From Zeimonas sp039807785 (GTDB lineage: Bacteria; Pseudomonadota; Gammaproteobacteria; Burkholderiales; Burkholderiaceae_E), in NCBI GenBank assembly GCA_039807785.1, contig JBDHRX010000002.1:1-64000 (forward strand): DNA of 64,000 bases. The letters run 5' to 3'. Below the pieces are notes generated by a model. It was not told where the DNA came from, did not search any database, and was given only the letters and a program-made list of their open reading frames with translations. The position numbers were made by a program, and so were the translations under genes. Below, one piece after another: positions 32,312 to 40,922 of the stretch (position 1 is the stretch's first letter; each line of letters opens with the position of its first letter).

Positions 32312-33316
32312 TCAGCGCGGCAGTTCCGCGACCGGCTCGACCAGGAGCGGCGCGCGATGCAGGTAGCGCGTCGCCTGTCGCTTGGCTTCGATGTCGCGGT
32401 AGACGTGGGCGACCTGGTCGGCGTCCATGCCGGCGGCGCGTGCGACCTCCGCGGCCGGCAGGGCATGGTTCAGGCCGTACAGGCACAGGTCCATCCGGTC
32501 GTAGGGCACGGAGAAATAGAACTCCTCCTGCGACTGGCTGAGCGAGTAGGTGTCGGTGGTCGGCGGACGGCGCCGGATCTCCTCGGGGACGCCGAGGAAG
32601 GCGGCGAGCTGGTAGACCTGCGTCTTGTACAGGTGGGCGATCGGCTTGAGGTCGGCCGCGCCGTCGCCGTTCTTGACGAAGAAGCCCTGGTCGTACTCGA
32701 GCCGGTTCGGCGTGCCCGCGACGGCGTAGTGCAGGCGGTCGGCGTGGTAGTACTCGAGCATCTTGCGTACGCGCTGCTTGAAGCTGGTGGCCGCGACCAC
32801 CCCCTGGTACGCGGCCGGCGTCAGGCGCGCCGAGTAGCGGCGTCCGTCGGGCGCTTCGGCCACGACGCGAGAAATCCGGTAAGCGGCGCGGTCCTCGACG
32901 CCGGGCAGGACCAGCTTGCAGCGGAAATCGTCGCGGTATTCCGGGATCACCGAGCGGATCGCCTCGTCGCGGCGGCGGTAGCAGCCGAGCGCGACCAGCG
33001 TCGCGGTGATGTCCTCGACGACGACTTCGATGCCGAGATGGTTCGCGAGCATCCGGCCCAGCAGGGTGCTGTCGTCCGAGGATTCGCGCTCGGGCATCAG
33101 CAGGCCGAGCACGCGTCGGGGCCCGAGCGCGCGCACGGCCAGCGCGGCGACCACGCTGCTGTCGATGCCGCCGGAGAGCCCCAGCACCACGCCCTTGCGC
33201 TTGAGCTCGAGCGCGACGCCGTCGCGCAGCGCGGCCTGGATGCGCTCGGCGGCCGACGCGGCGTCGAGCGTCAGCGCGGCGGCGGAGAACGGCGCCGAGG
33301 GCCCGTCCTCAGGCAT
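32312..33316 (-). CDS. NadE-like ATP-dependent ligase (NAD synthase family)
   Basis: This 334-residue protein has the PP-loop SGGIDSSVVAALAVRAL near residues 45-62, then LGLLMPERESS and the NadE-type block VAGTPNRLEYDQGFFVKNGDGAADLKPI. These match ammonia-dependent NAD synthases, which adenylate a carboxylate and amidate it. It is longer than the usual 275 residues. Position between a second ACP (8-base overlap) and an acyltransferase gene, next to AsnB, suggests amidation of a pathway intermediate rather than NAD synthesis, but an NAD role cannot be ruled out. Confidence 0.8.
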   Translation of the reverse strand: MPEDGPSAPFSAAALTLDAASAAERIQAALRDGVALELKRKGVVLGLSGGIDSSVVAALAVRALGPRRVLGLLMPERESSDDSTLLGRMLANHLGIEVVVEDITATLVALGCYRRRDEAIRSVIPEYRDDFRCKLVLPGVEDRAAYRISRVVAEAPDGRRYSARLTPAAYQGVVAATSFKQRVRKMLEYYHADRLHYAVAGTPNRLEYDQGFFVKNGDGAADLKPIAHLYKTQVYQLAAFLGVPEEIRRRPPTTDTYSLSQSQEEFYFSVPYDRMDLCLYGLNHALPAAEVARAAGMDADQVAHVYRDIEAKRQATRYLHRAPLLVEPVAELPR

Positions 33317-33575
33317 CGCCGCCCGCCTGTCGCGACTTGCGCCGCACGAAGGCCGCGGCGCCGTCGATCGAATCGAGGTGTTCGGGCAGCAGCTCGGTGT
33401 CGGCGATCTTCAGGCCGAAGCGCGTCTCGAGGAAGCTCACCAGTTCGAGCACCCCGGTGGAGTCGATGATGCCGTGCTCGAGGAAGGAGTCGCCGCCGGC
33501 GAGGGGGCGATCCTCCTGCCCGAACAGGAAGTTCTCGATCACGAACTGCCTGACGATCCGTTCGATGTCCTGCAT
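33309..33575 (-). CDS. Acyl carrier protein (second copy)
   Basis: This 88-residue protein has FLEHGIIDSTGVLELVSFLE, with the phosphopantetheine serine near residue 39 in IIDST. This variant is common in ACPs used for tailoring reactions rather than main fatty-acid synthesis. ATG 33575 lies inside the end of asnB (37-base overlap), and its stop overlaps the NadE-like start by 8 bases. It probably tethers a substrate for the AsnB or NadE-like enzymes. Confidence 0.9.
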   Translation of the reverse strand: MQDIERIVRQFVIENFLFGQEDRPLAGGDSFLEHGIIDSTGVLELVSFLETRFGLKIADTELLPEHLDSIDGAAAFVRRKSRQAGGDA

Positions 33576-35521
33576 CGTTCCAGGCCCCCGGAAGGTGTGA
33601 CGAAGTGCTCGACGAGCAACTGCGTGGACAGGATACCGATCAGGGCCATGTTGTCACGGGCACCGGTCACATTCCCGCGCCGCGCCTTCTCGACGAGCTT
33701 GCCCACGGGCCTGGCGTCGAACAGGCCGGTTCTGCGGATGCGGGTCTCGGAAAGCAACTCGTCGATGTACGGCTCCCGGGCGCTGCCGTCGCGCCGGTAC
33801 AGCGCGGCGGCGTCGGGGGCACGGTACGGCTGCTTCGGGCGGCGCACGATCGAGGCCGGCACCAGGTGCCCGGCGGCGCGCTTGAGCAGGTACTTCTCGT
33901 TCAGGGCCCGCATCCGCAGCCGCGCGGGCAGCGTGCAACCGAACTCGACGACCCGGTGGTCGAGGAACGGGAAACGTCCCTCGACCGAGTGCGCCATGGC
34001 CATCCGGTCGCCCTGGGAAGACAGGATATAGCCCGGGAGCAGGGTGGTGGCCTCGATGAACTGGGCCTGCGACAGCTCGTCCCAGCGGGCATGGGCCGCG
34101 GGCAGCCGCTCGCGCAGCGCGCCGCAGGGGTCGCGCGAGGCCAGATCGCTCCTGACGTCCGGGGACAGGAAGAGTCGGGCCCCGGCGGTCATCTCCCAGC
34201 GCGGCAGGTGGGAGAAGAGCGGATCGTCGAGGTCACCGGCCTCGACCCGGAAGAAATGCCGGAGGTAGGCATCGGACTGCGCTTGCAGCGTCCCGAGGTA
34301 GGGGTAGAGGCGGCGCAGTAGCAGCGGCCGCAGGCGCGACTCGGGCCGGCGCGCCCAGAAGCGGCGGATGCGCGCTTCCTTGAAGATGTCGTAGCCGCCC
34401 AGGAACTCGTCGGCGCCTTCGCCGGTGAGCACCACCTTGTAGCCCGCGTCGCGCACCAGGCGCGAAAGCAGGAAAAGCGGCGCGGGCGCGGTGCGCAGCA
34501 GCGGCTTCTCGGCGTGGCGGACCACCTCGGGCAGCACACGGGCGATGTCGTCGAGGGTGCAGCGGACCGCCTGGTGCTCGGTGGCCAGGTGCCGCACCAC
34601 CTCGTTCTGGAAGGCGCTCTCGTCGAACGCGGGATCCTCGAAGGTGACCGAGAAGGTGCGCAGCCGCGCCACCGAGGCCTGCCGGACCAGCGCGGCGACG
34701 ACCGAGGAATCGAGTCCGCCGCTCAGGTAGGCGCCGACCGGAACGTCGGCGCGCAGCCGCAGCCGGGTCGCATCGGCCAGCAACTCGCGCAGCCGCTCGG
34801 TCGCGTCGGCCTCGTCGACGGACGCGAACGCGTCGGGGAAAGTCATGCGCCAGTACGGCCAGATGCGGATCCGGCCGTCCTCGAGCGCGAGGCAATGCCC
34901 GGGCGGCAACTCGTGGATGCCCTTGAACAGGGTCCGGGGCGCGACCGGGCACCAGAAGGTGAACACCTCGCCCAGCGCCTCGGGATCGATCGCGGCATCG
35001 AGCGCGGGATGGCGCAGCAGCGCTTTCGCTTCGGAGGCGAACAGGAACTGCCCGCCGGCTTCGGCGTGGAACAGGGGCCTGACGCCGACGCGGTCGCGGG
35101 ACAGGAACAGCCGGCGCCGTCGCGCGTCCCAGATCGCGAAGGCCCAGTCGCCGTTGAAATGCTCGACGCAGGCGTCGCCCCAGGCCTCGTACATGCGCAG
35201 GATGACCTCGGTGTCCGAGTCGGTCTCGAAGCGCACGCCGCGGGCGACCAGCGTCGCGCGCAGCTCGAGGTAGTTGAAGATCTCGCCGTTGAAGACGATG
35301 TGCAGGCCGGCGTCGCGGGTCGCCATCGGCTGAGCGCCGCCGGCCAGGTCGATGATGCTCAGCCGGGCATGGGCGAGGCCGGCCGTGCCGGCGGGGTCGA
35401 CCCAGACACCGGAGGCGTCCGGGCCGCGATGGTGCAGCGCTTCGATCATCCGTGCCAGGATCGCGCGCGATGCCGGTTGCGCCGCATCGCGCAGGCCGAC
35501 GATGCCGGCGAGGCCGCACAT
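33539..35521 (-). CDS. Asparagine synthase (glutamine-hydrolysing) family amidotransferase
   Basis: This 660-residue protein begins MCGLAGIVG, so Cys2 serves as glutaminase nucleophile. The class II glutaminase domain (1-210) shows HHRGPDASG and NGEIFNY. The synthetase domain has the PP-loop YLSGGLDSSVVAAL near 265-278, and GEGADEFLGGYDIF and VEGRFPFLDHRVVE further on. It moves glutamine nitrogen to an adenylated carboxylate. Similar genes are found in exosortase-A exopolysaccharide loci (amidotransferase type). The last 12 codons overlap the second ACP gene. A partner AsnB-like protein without Cys2 is encoded at 47721. Confidence 0.92.
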   Translation of the reverse strand: MCGLAGIVGLRDAAQPASRAILARMIEALHHRGPDASGVWVDPAGTAGLAHARLSIIDLAGGAQPMATRDAGLHIVFNGEIFNYLELRATLVARGVRFETDSDTEVILRMYEAWGDACVEHFNGDWAFAIWDARRRRLFLSRDRVGVRPLFHAEAGGQFLFASEAKALLRHPALDAAIDPEALGEVFTFWCPVAPRTLFKGIHELPPGHCLALEDGRIRIWPYWRMTFPDAFASVDEADATERLRELLADATRLRLRADVPVGAYLSGGLDSSVVAALVRQASVARLRTFSVTFEDPAFDESAFQNEVVRHLATEHQAVRCTLDDIARVLPEVVRHAEKPLLRTAPAPLFLLSRLVRDAGYKVVLTGEGADEFLGGYDIFKEARIRRFWARRPESRLRPLLLRRLYPYLGTLQAQSDAYLRHFFRVEAGDLDDPLFSHLPRWEMTAGARLFLSPDVRSDLASRDPCGALRERLPAAHARWDELSQAQFIEATTLLPGYILSSQGDRMAMAHSVEGRFPFLDHRVVEFGCTLPARLRMRALNEKYLLKRAAGHLVPASIVRRPKQPYRAPDAAALYRRDGSAREPYIDELLSETRIRRTGLFDARPVGKLVEKARRGNVTGARDNMALIGILSTQLLVEHFVTPSGGLERCRTSNGSSGSS

Positions 35522-35545
35522 GGAGGTCGGGCCGGCGCGGGCGCG

Positions 35546-36748
35546 TCAGGCCGCGCCGCGCGCGGACGGGCGCCGCTGGCCGCCGGGCGTCTTCGAGGCC
35601 AGGCGCTCCCGGATGACCGCAGCGATGCGCGCCACCAGCGTCGACCAGTCGAACTGCCGGGCGCGGGCCCGGCGCCGTGCGACCGCCTCCGCCGTGTTCG
35701 CTTCCGGACGCAGTGACGCGTCCACTGCCTCGAGCCATTCCGCGGCGCCGTCGGCGAGCCGCACCACGTCGCCGTGCTCCACGACGCTGTCGATCCGCGA
35801 GGACACCACCGGACGGCCGCTCGCGAGGTACTCGTGCAGCTTCAGCGGATAGATGTAGCGCGTGTACGCGTTGACCTCGTAGCACATCAGGCAGGCGTCC
35901 ATGTGCTGCAGGTAGGCCCCGAGCGCTGCGGCCGGCCGGCTGCCGAGCAGCGTCACGTTGGGCCGTCGCGCCAGCCGGTCGAGGTCCTGCTCCTTGCCCG
36001 CCACCTGGAGGACCGGGCCGACCAGCACGAACGAATAGCCGGGGCGTTCCGACGCGAGGCGATCGAGGAGCGCGATGTCGAGCTGCTTCTTGATCACCCC
36101 GACGTAGCCGATGCGCGGATGCGGAATCGCCGCCAGGTCGGCCGGCTCCGGGCGCGCGTCGGCGAAGCGGCCGTAGTCGACGCCGTTGGGGACCAGCGTG
36201 AGGTTCGCGGCGATGCCGGACTTCTTCTGCAGCAGCGGCTTCGAGTGCACGATGACGTCGTCGGCGCGGCGCATCAGCGCGACTTCGCGCGGCGGGTTGG
36301 GGACCTCGACGTCGGAGAACGAGTACTCGTCGTCGATGTGATAGACCACCGAGTCGTGGCGCACCAGGTCCACCGCCTCGGCGAACTCGTCGCGCCACAG
36401 GTAGAGGACGATCCGCGTGGCGCCCAGGGCGACGAGGCGGCGGCGGGCCGCGGCCAGGCGCGAGCGCAGGCTGAGCCGGTGCAGCCACGCGGGCCGGTAG
36501 AAGCGCGGGTGGGCGAAGCCGGGCGCGAGCACCTCGAGCCCCGGCGCCGGGGAGGTCCAGCGGTCGCGCCGCAGGAAGCGCGATCCGCCCGGCACCAGGC
36601 AGTCGCGCCAGTGCTCGGGCGGCTCGATCCAGGCCACCGCGAAATGCCGCGCCAGGCGCTCGAGCACCTGGTGCCGCGTCATCACGACGTCGTCCCACAG
36701 GTCGGGAGGCAGCGCGATGACGCCGATGCGCTCGGGATGGCCGCTCAT
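35546..36748 (-). CDS. Glycosyltransferase, GT-B fold
   Basis: This 400-residue glycosyltransferase has an N-terminal acceptor domain (SGHPERIGVIALPPDLWDD) and a nucleotide-sugar domain with HPRIGYVGVIKKQLD, LVGPV and YIYPLKLHEYLASGRPVVSS, the family's donor-binding loop near residues 305-325. It resembles GT1/GT4-type transferases of exopolysaccharide loci. The sugar moved is unknown. The gene lies 24 bp upstream of asnB, and ATG 36748 overlaps the preceding gene by 4 bases. Confidence 0.85.
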   Translation of the reverse strand: MSGHPERIGVIALPPDLWDDVVMTRHQVLERLARHFAVAWIEPPEHWRDCLVPGGSRFLRRDRWTSPAPGLEVLAPGFAHPRFYRPAWLHRLSLRSRLAAARRRLVALGATRIVLYLWRDEFAEAVDLVRHDSVVYHIDDEYSFSDVEVPNPPREVALMRRADDVIVHSKPLLQKKSGIAANLTLVPNGVDYGRFADARPEPADLAAIPHPRIGYVGVIKKQLDIALLDRLASERPGYSFVLVGPVLQVAGKEQDLDRLARRPNVTLLGSRPAAALGAYLQHMDACLMCYEVNAYTRYIYPLKLHEYLASGRPVVSSRIDSVVEHGDVVRLADGAAEWLEAVDASLRPEANTAEAVARRRARARQFDWSTLVARIAAVIRERLASKTPGGQRRPSARGAA

Positions 36749-37977
36749 GATGCCCGGGCCCCGGAGGCGGTGGCGGACAGTTCCGGACGAAGATCGATTT
36801 CCAGCATCAGGCTGTCGGCCAGGAACTTGGCCGCCCAGTTGAGGTACATGTAGCGGCCGTAGGCGCCCCGGGACGGCCACGAGCCGCGGACGCCGCCGCG
36901 GACGTCGGCGGGGCCGTCGCAGCGCACCGTGCGCCGGACGAAGGCGTTGGCGGCCAGCGCGGCCTCGGCGTAGCGCGTCTCGCGCGTGAACGTGAACAGG
37001 TCGAGCCAGCAGGCGGCGATCTGCACATTCCCGGTCAGGCAGGTCCAGGAGACCGCCGCGGACCAGTCGGCGCGCAGGCGGCCCGGGATGCGCCCGCGCG
37101 CGTCCAGCGTCCGGAGCAGCGCATCGGCGGTGCGCCGGGCGGCGTCGAGGACGCCGCGGTCCTGGCCGAAGCGATAGGCCTCCACCAGGCCGCGCAGCGC
37201 ATAGCCGATGGTGTGCGACAGCGGCTGGTCGTTGTCGTCGAGGCAGCAGTGGTCGAACCATCCGTTGTCGCGCTGCAGGCCGAGCGCCCAGCGCACGTTG
37301 GCCATCGCTGCCTCCGCGTAGCCTCGCGCCGGATCGATGCGCGCGGCCTCGAACAGCCCCCATGCGACGTGCGTCTCGTAGGCCTTGTCGCCCGGTTTCG
37401 CGAAGGGCGTCGGATGGCGCCGCCAGCCGCCGTCCGGGTCCTGCGTCGCGACCAGCCAGTCGGCGGCGCGGCGCATCGGATCGAGATAGCCGCCGAAGCG
37501 CCGCTCGGCCGCGGCGAGCCCGAGCAGGATCTGGCCGGTGTTGAACGTGACCGGGACGATCGGGCGCGAGTCGATCTTGCCGCCCTGGAACCCGCCCGAG
37601 GAGAGCTGGATCGCGACCAGCCAGTCGGCCATGCGCCGTGCCCGGTCGAGCGGCCGGGCGTCGCCCGAGCGGCGCGCGTACTCGATCAGGGTCGGCACGA
37701 TGTAGCCGGTGGTCTCGGGGTAGGAGGCCGCCCAGCCGCGCACCAGGCTGTAGTCGCGGGCGACGCCGCCGTCGCGGGTCGCGGACCGGTCCTGGGCCCG
37801 GCCGAGCCATCCGATCACCTCGCGCAGGACCGGTTCGGCGCCCGGATCGGGGCGGCTCATCAGGGAACGCGCACGCGCGGGCTCGGCGAGCGCGAGCAGA
37901 GACAGGCGCGCGCGGCCGTTCAGGTGGCGGGCGATTCCCGACAGCTTGGGTTTCACCGGAGCGGGGGGATCGCCCAT
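36745..37977 (-). CDS. Alpha/alpha-toroid protein (prenyltransferase/glycosidase-like repeat)
   Basis: This 410-residue protein starts at ATG 37977; the open frame extends upstream without support. It contains repeated helical hairpins with small-residue turns (WLVAIQLSSGGFQGGKID, WLVATQDPDGGWRRHP, WALGLQRDNGWFDH), the pattern of six-hairpin toroids seen in squalene-cyclase repeats and some glycoside hydrolases. No signal peptide is seen. The reaction is unknown. Similar proteins accompany polysaccharide genes, so sugar-chain trimming or a structural role is possible. It overlaps the glycosyltransferase gene by 4 bases. The 168-bp gap upstream (37978-38145) may hold an internal promoter (weak TACACT on the minus strand). 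Confidence 0.65.
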   Translation of the reverse strand: MGDPPAPVKPKLSGIARHLNGRARLSLLALAEPARARSLMSRPDPGAEPVLREVIGWLGRAQDRSATRDGGVARDYSLVRGWAASYPETTGYIVPTLIEYARRSGDARPLDRARRMADWLVAIQLSSGGFQGGKIDSRPIVPVTFNTGQILLGLAAAERRFGGYLDPMRRAADWLVATQDPDGGWRRHPTPFAKPGDKAYETHVAWGLFEAARIDPARGYAEAAMANVRWALGLQRDNGWFDHCCLDDNDQPLSHTIGYALRGLVEAYRFGQDRGVLDAARRTADALLRTLDARGRIPGRLRADWSAAVSWTCLTGNVQIAACWLDLFTFTRETRYAEAALAANAFVRRTVRCDGPADVRGGVRGSWPSRGAYGRYMYLNWAAKFLADSLMLEIDLRPELSATASGARAS

Positions 37978-38145
37978 GGTCGGTTCGAACAGGGGATCAC
38001 TGCGTGGAACGATTCCGGACGTACGGCAAGTGTATCCATGCGCTCCATCCGCGGGCAGCCCGTGTCCGGGGGATGAGGAACAAATGCACGCTGGCCGCGG
38101 CGTCGGAGCCCGGTCGTCGTGATTCGCGGCATCGCTGTCTCGCAT

Positions 38146-39477
38146 TCAGCCGAACGGCCGGAACACCGGCTTGACCGGACGGCCCTCGAGGAAGCGCTCG
38201 GGGCCGGCGTCGAGCGCCCGCCGGTAGATGGGCAGCGCCGCGTCCACCGCCGCCACGGTGCGGTCGATGTCCGCCTCGGTGTGGGCATAGCTGACGACGA
38301 ACGAAGGGGCGAGGATGCCGTGCCGCAGCAGCTCCTGCATGAACAGGGTGCGAAACGCCTGGCTGGGTTGGCGCCCGGCGTCGCGCGTGGCGAAGAGCAG
38401 GTTGCAGTCGCGGCTCGCGAGGCCCACGTATCCGTCCAGGCCGTGCACGGCCACTGCCTGCTCGACCCCGTGGCGCAGCCGCGCGCCGCGCGCATGCAGC
38501 GTCTCGACCACCGGATGGTCGGCGTAGAAGCGCATCGTCGCCAGCGCCGCGGCGAGCGCGTGGGTTTCGGCGCCGTGGGTGGTCGAGAGCAGGAACACCC
38601 GCTCGCGGTCGTGCTCGTAGCCGCCGAGCCGCATGATCTCGCGCCGGCCGGCCAGGGCGGAAACGGAGAAGCCATTGGCCAGGGCCTTGCCGAAAGTGGA
38701 CAGGTCGGCCGTGACGCCGTACAGGTGCTGCGCGCCGCGCAGGTGCCAGCGAAAGCCGGTGATCATCTCGTCGAAGACGAGGAGCGCCCCGTTGGCGTGC
38801 GCCAGCGTCCGGACCGCCGCCAGGTAGCCGGGATCGGGTTCCTCGGTGCGCGCCGGTTCCATCACGACGCAGGCGATCCGGCCGGGATGGGCCGCGAACA
38901 GGGCCTCGAGGCCCGGCAGGTCGTTGTAGCGGAACCCGAGGATCTGGCTGCGTACCGCCTGCGGGATGCCGGCGTGCATCGGGGTGGTGCCGATGAACCA
39001 GTCGCCGGTGGAGAAGAACGGGTGGTCGGCGCAGGCGGCTACCAGGTCGCGCCCGGTGCTGGCGCGGGCGAGCCGAACCGCGCCGTCGAGCGCGTCCGAG
39101 CCGTCCTTGCAGAACTTCACCATCTCCGCGCCCGGCACGAGCGCGTGCAGCATCTCGGCGCACTCGAGCTCGATCGGGGACGGCCGGGTGAAGTTGACTC
39201 CGTGTCGCAACTGCCGCTCGACCGCCTCGACCACCGGGGCGAAGGCATGGCCCAGCGTGACCGCGCGCAGGCCCATCCCGTACTCGAGGAACGCGTTGCC
39301 GTCGAGGTCCCAGGCATGGCAGCCGGCGCCGCGCACGATGAACGGCGGCGCCTGCTCGGGGAACTGGTCGTCGCCTTTCGCGTAAGTGTGGGCGCCGCCC
39401 GGGATCAGGGCGTGCGCCCGGCGCTGCAGCGTCCGCGCGTCGGGCCCGGGGGAAGCGGGCATGCCCGGTTTCGCCAT
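38146..39477 (-). CDS. Class III aminotransferase, glutamate-1-semialdehyde mutase-like
   Basis: This 443-residue PLP enzyme has PGGAHTYAKGDDQFPEQAPPF near 26-46, the FCKDGSDALDGAVRLAR substrate loop, VVMEPART, LLVFDEMITGFRW (Asp for the pyridine nitrogen) and the PLP lysine in DLSTFGKALANGF near 260. It resembles HemL but lies among sugar-nucleotide genes, so it probably puts an amino group on a keto-sugar or related intermediate. The start is ATG 39477; GTG 39486, overlapping the upstream stop (GTGA), is an alternative. Confidence 0.87.
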   Translation of the reverse strand: MAKPGMPASPGPDARTLQRRAHALIPGGAHTYAKGDDQFPEQAPPFIVRGAGCHAWDLDGNAFLEYGMGLRAVTLGHAFAPVVEAVERQLRHGVNFTRPSPIELECAEMLHALVPGAEMVKFCKDGSDALDGAVRLARASTGRDLVAACADHPFFSTGDWFIGTTPMHAGIPQAVRSQILGFRYNDLPGLEALFAAHPGRIACVVMEPARTEEPDPGYLAAVRTLAHANGALLVFDEMITGFRWHLRGAQHLYGVTADLSTFGKALANGFSVSALAGRREIMRLGGYEHDRERVFLLSTTHGAETHALAAALATMRFYADHPVVETLHARGARLRHGVEQAVAVHGLDGYVGLASRDCNLLFATRDAGRQPSQAFRTLFMQELLRHGILAPSFVVSYAHTEADIDRTVAAVDAALPIYRRALDAGPERFLEGRPVKPVFRPFG

Positions 39478-39482
39478 GGCGC

Positions 39483-40133
39483 TCACCACACCGTCTTGCG
39501 CGCCAGGAACGCCTCGGCGAGGCCGCTGGCCGAGCGGCATTCGAGGCCGCGCAGGCGCATCAGTCCGAGGAAGGTCTCGTCGTCGAACCAGTCCTTCGAG
39601 CGCTGGCTGCCGAAGTGCTGCGCGAGATGACGGGTCTTGCGCGCGGCGATCGCCCGCGAGACCGGGAGATAGGTGTTGACCGGCCCGAGGTTGCCCTCGT
39701 ATTTCGGGATCTCGTACTCGAGGATCAGGTGGTCGCGCCAGTGCTGCCAGGTGAGCTCGGCGACGAGGCGGTGGTCCTGGTGGCGATCGTCGAGCCGGTG
39801 GGTGAGGACGATGTCCGGGTCGAGCAGGTCGCGCAGGCCGGCGACGAAGGCCTTGGCCTGGGCGAAATGGGCGGGCAGGTACGCGTCCGGGAGCTCGCCG
39901 AGCACGATCCGGGCCGATGCCGCGGCGTGCAGCAGCGACTCGGCGCTGGCGCGCGCCTCGCCGCCGCGCGCGCCGCCGGCGCTCAGCACCGCCCAGCCGA
40001 CCTCGACCTGCTCGTACTCGTCGAGCCAGCGCAGCAGGGTGCCGGCGCAGCCGATCTCGATGTCGTCGCTGTGGGCGCCCAGGCACAGCACCCGCAGGCG
40101 GGAGCGGTCGTCACCGGGTCGCAGGGGCAGCAT
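39483..40133 (-). CDS. PIG-L family deacetylase (LmbE-like)
   Basis: In this 216-residue protein, VLCLGAHSDDIEIGCAGTLL near 15-34 is the AHxDD zinc-binding motif, and HRLDDRHQDHRLVA near 111-124 supplies the third ligand. Family members remove acetyl groups from N-acetylglucosamine-type sugars. In this cluster it could free an amino group for re-acylation by the AAC(3)-type enzyme. It lies 12 bp after the nucleotidyltransferase gene. Confidence 0.9.
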   Translation of the reverse strand: MLPLRPGDDRSRLRVLCLGAHSDDIEIGCAGTLLRWLDEYEQVEVGWAVLSAGGARGGEARASAESLLHAAASARIVLGELPDAYLPAHFAQAKAFVAGLRDLLDPDIVLTHRLDDRHQDHRLVAELTWQHWRDHLILEYEIPKYEGNLGPVNTYLPVSRAIAARKTRHLAQHFGSQRSKDWFDDETFLGLMRLRGLECRSASGLAEAFLARKTVW

Positions 40134-40145
40134 GGGCGCGTTCCC

Positions 40146-40922
40146 CTAGCGTTTCCAGACCATCCAGGGGCAATCGCCCCGGGCTTCCATCCGGTCGAAC
40201 GTGATCTTGTCCTTGAACGTGTCCATCGACTGCCAGAAGCCGTCGTGCCGGAACACCGATAGCCGGCGCCGGGCGATCAGGCGCTGGAACGGCGCCTCGA
40301 CCAGCTCGTCGCCTTCCTCGATCACGTCGAAGATCTCGTCGCGCAGGCAGAAGAAGCCCGCGTTGATCCAGAACTCGGTCTGCCCGATCTCGCCGAACGC
40401 GGTCACCATCCCGTCGGCGTCGGCCCGCACCGAGTGCAGGCTCTGCGGCGTGCGCACCGCCACGAAGCTCGCGGCGACGCCGCGCCGCCGGAAGTCGGCG
40501 ATGTGCCGGTCGAGCGGCAGGTCGCTGAGCCCATCCGAGTAGTTGGCGAGGAACTCGGTCTCGCCTTCGAGGAAGCGGCGCACGCGCAGCAGGCGCTGGC
40601 CGAGGTTGGCATGCAGGCCGGTGTCGACGAAGGTGATGCGCCAGTCGTCCATGTCGCGCGTCAGCAGCTCGACCTTGCGTCCGCCCTCGGAGAGCACGAA
40701 GTCGTTCGACATGCACTCGCTGTAGTCGAGGAAGTACTGGCGGATCAGGTCGCCCCGGTAGCCGAGGCACAGGATGAAGTCCTTGTGGCCGAAGTGCGCG
40801 TAGTAGCGCATCAGGTGCCACAGGATGGGGCGATACCCCACGCCGACCAGCGGCTTCGGGATCGTGTCCGAGTGCTCGCGCAGCCGGGTGCCCAGGCCGC
40901 CGCAGAACAGCACCACCTTCAT
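40146..40922 (-). CDS. Sugar-1-phosphate nucleotidyltransferase, glucose-1-phosphate cytidylyltransferase-like
   Basis: This 258-residue protein has the nucleotidyltransferase signature VVLFCGGLGTRLREHSDTIP near residues 3-22, a lysine just after it (KPLV), and WINAGFFCL in the middle. It follows the RfbF line, which activates glucose-1-phosphate with CTP for branched or dideoxy sugars. RfbG and RfbH partners are not in the window, so the product may differ. ATG 40922 overlaps the DUF4910 stop by 4 bases. Confidence 0.85.
   Translation of the reverse strand: MKVVLFCGGLGTRLREHSDTIPKPLVGVGYRPILWHLMRYYAHFGHKDFILCLGYRGDLIRQYFLDYSECMSNDFVLSEGGRKVELLTRDMDDWRITFVDTGLHANLGQRLLRVRRFLEGETEFLANYSDGLSDLPLDRHIADFRRRGVAASFVAVRTPQSLHSVRADADGMVTAFGEIGQTEFWINAGFFCLRDEIFDVIEEGDELVEAPFQRLIARRRLSVFRHDGFWQSMDTFKDKITFDRMEARGDCPWMVWKR

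Noticed and set aside
34233..36698. 821-codon minus-strand frame across asnB and the glycosyltransferase
   Set aside because: It is a shifted-frame shadow of two well-supported genes, not a frameshifted fusion.
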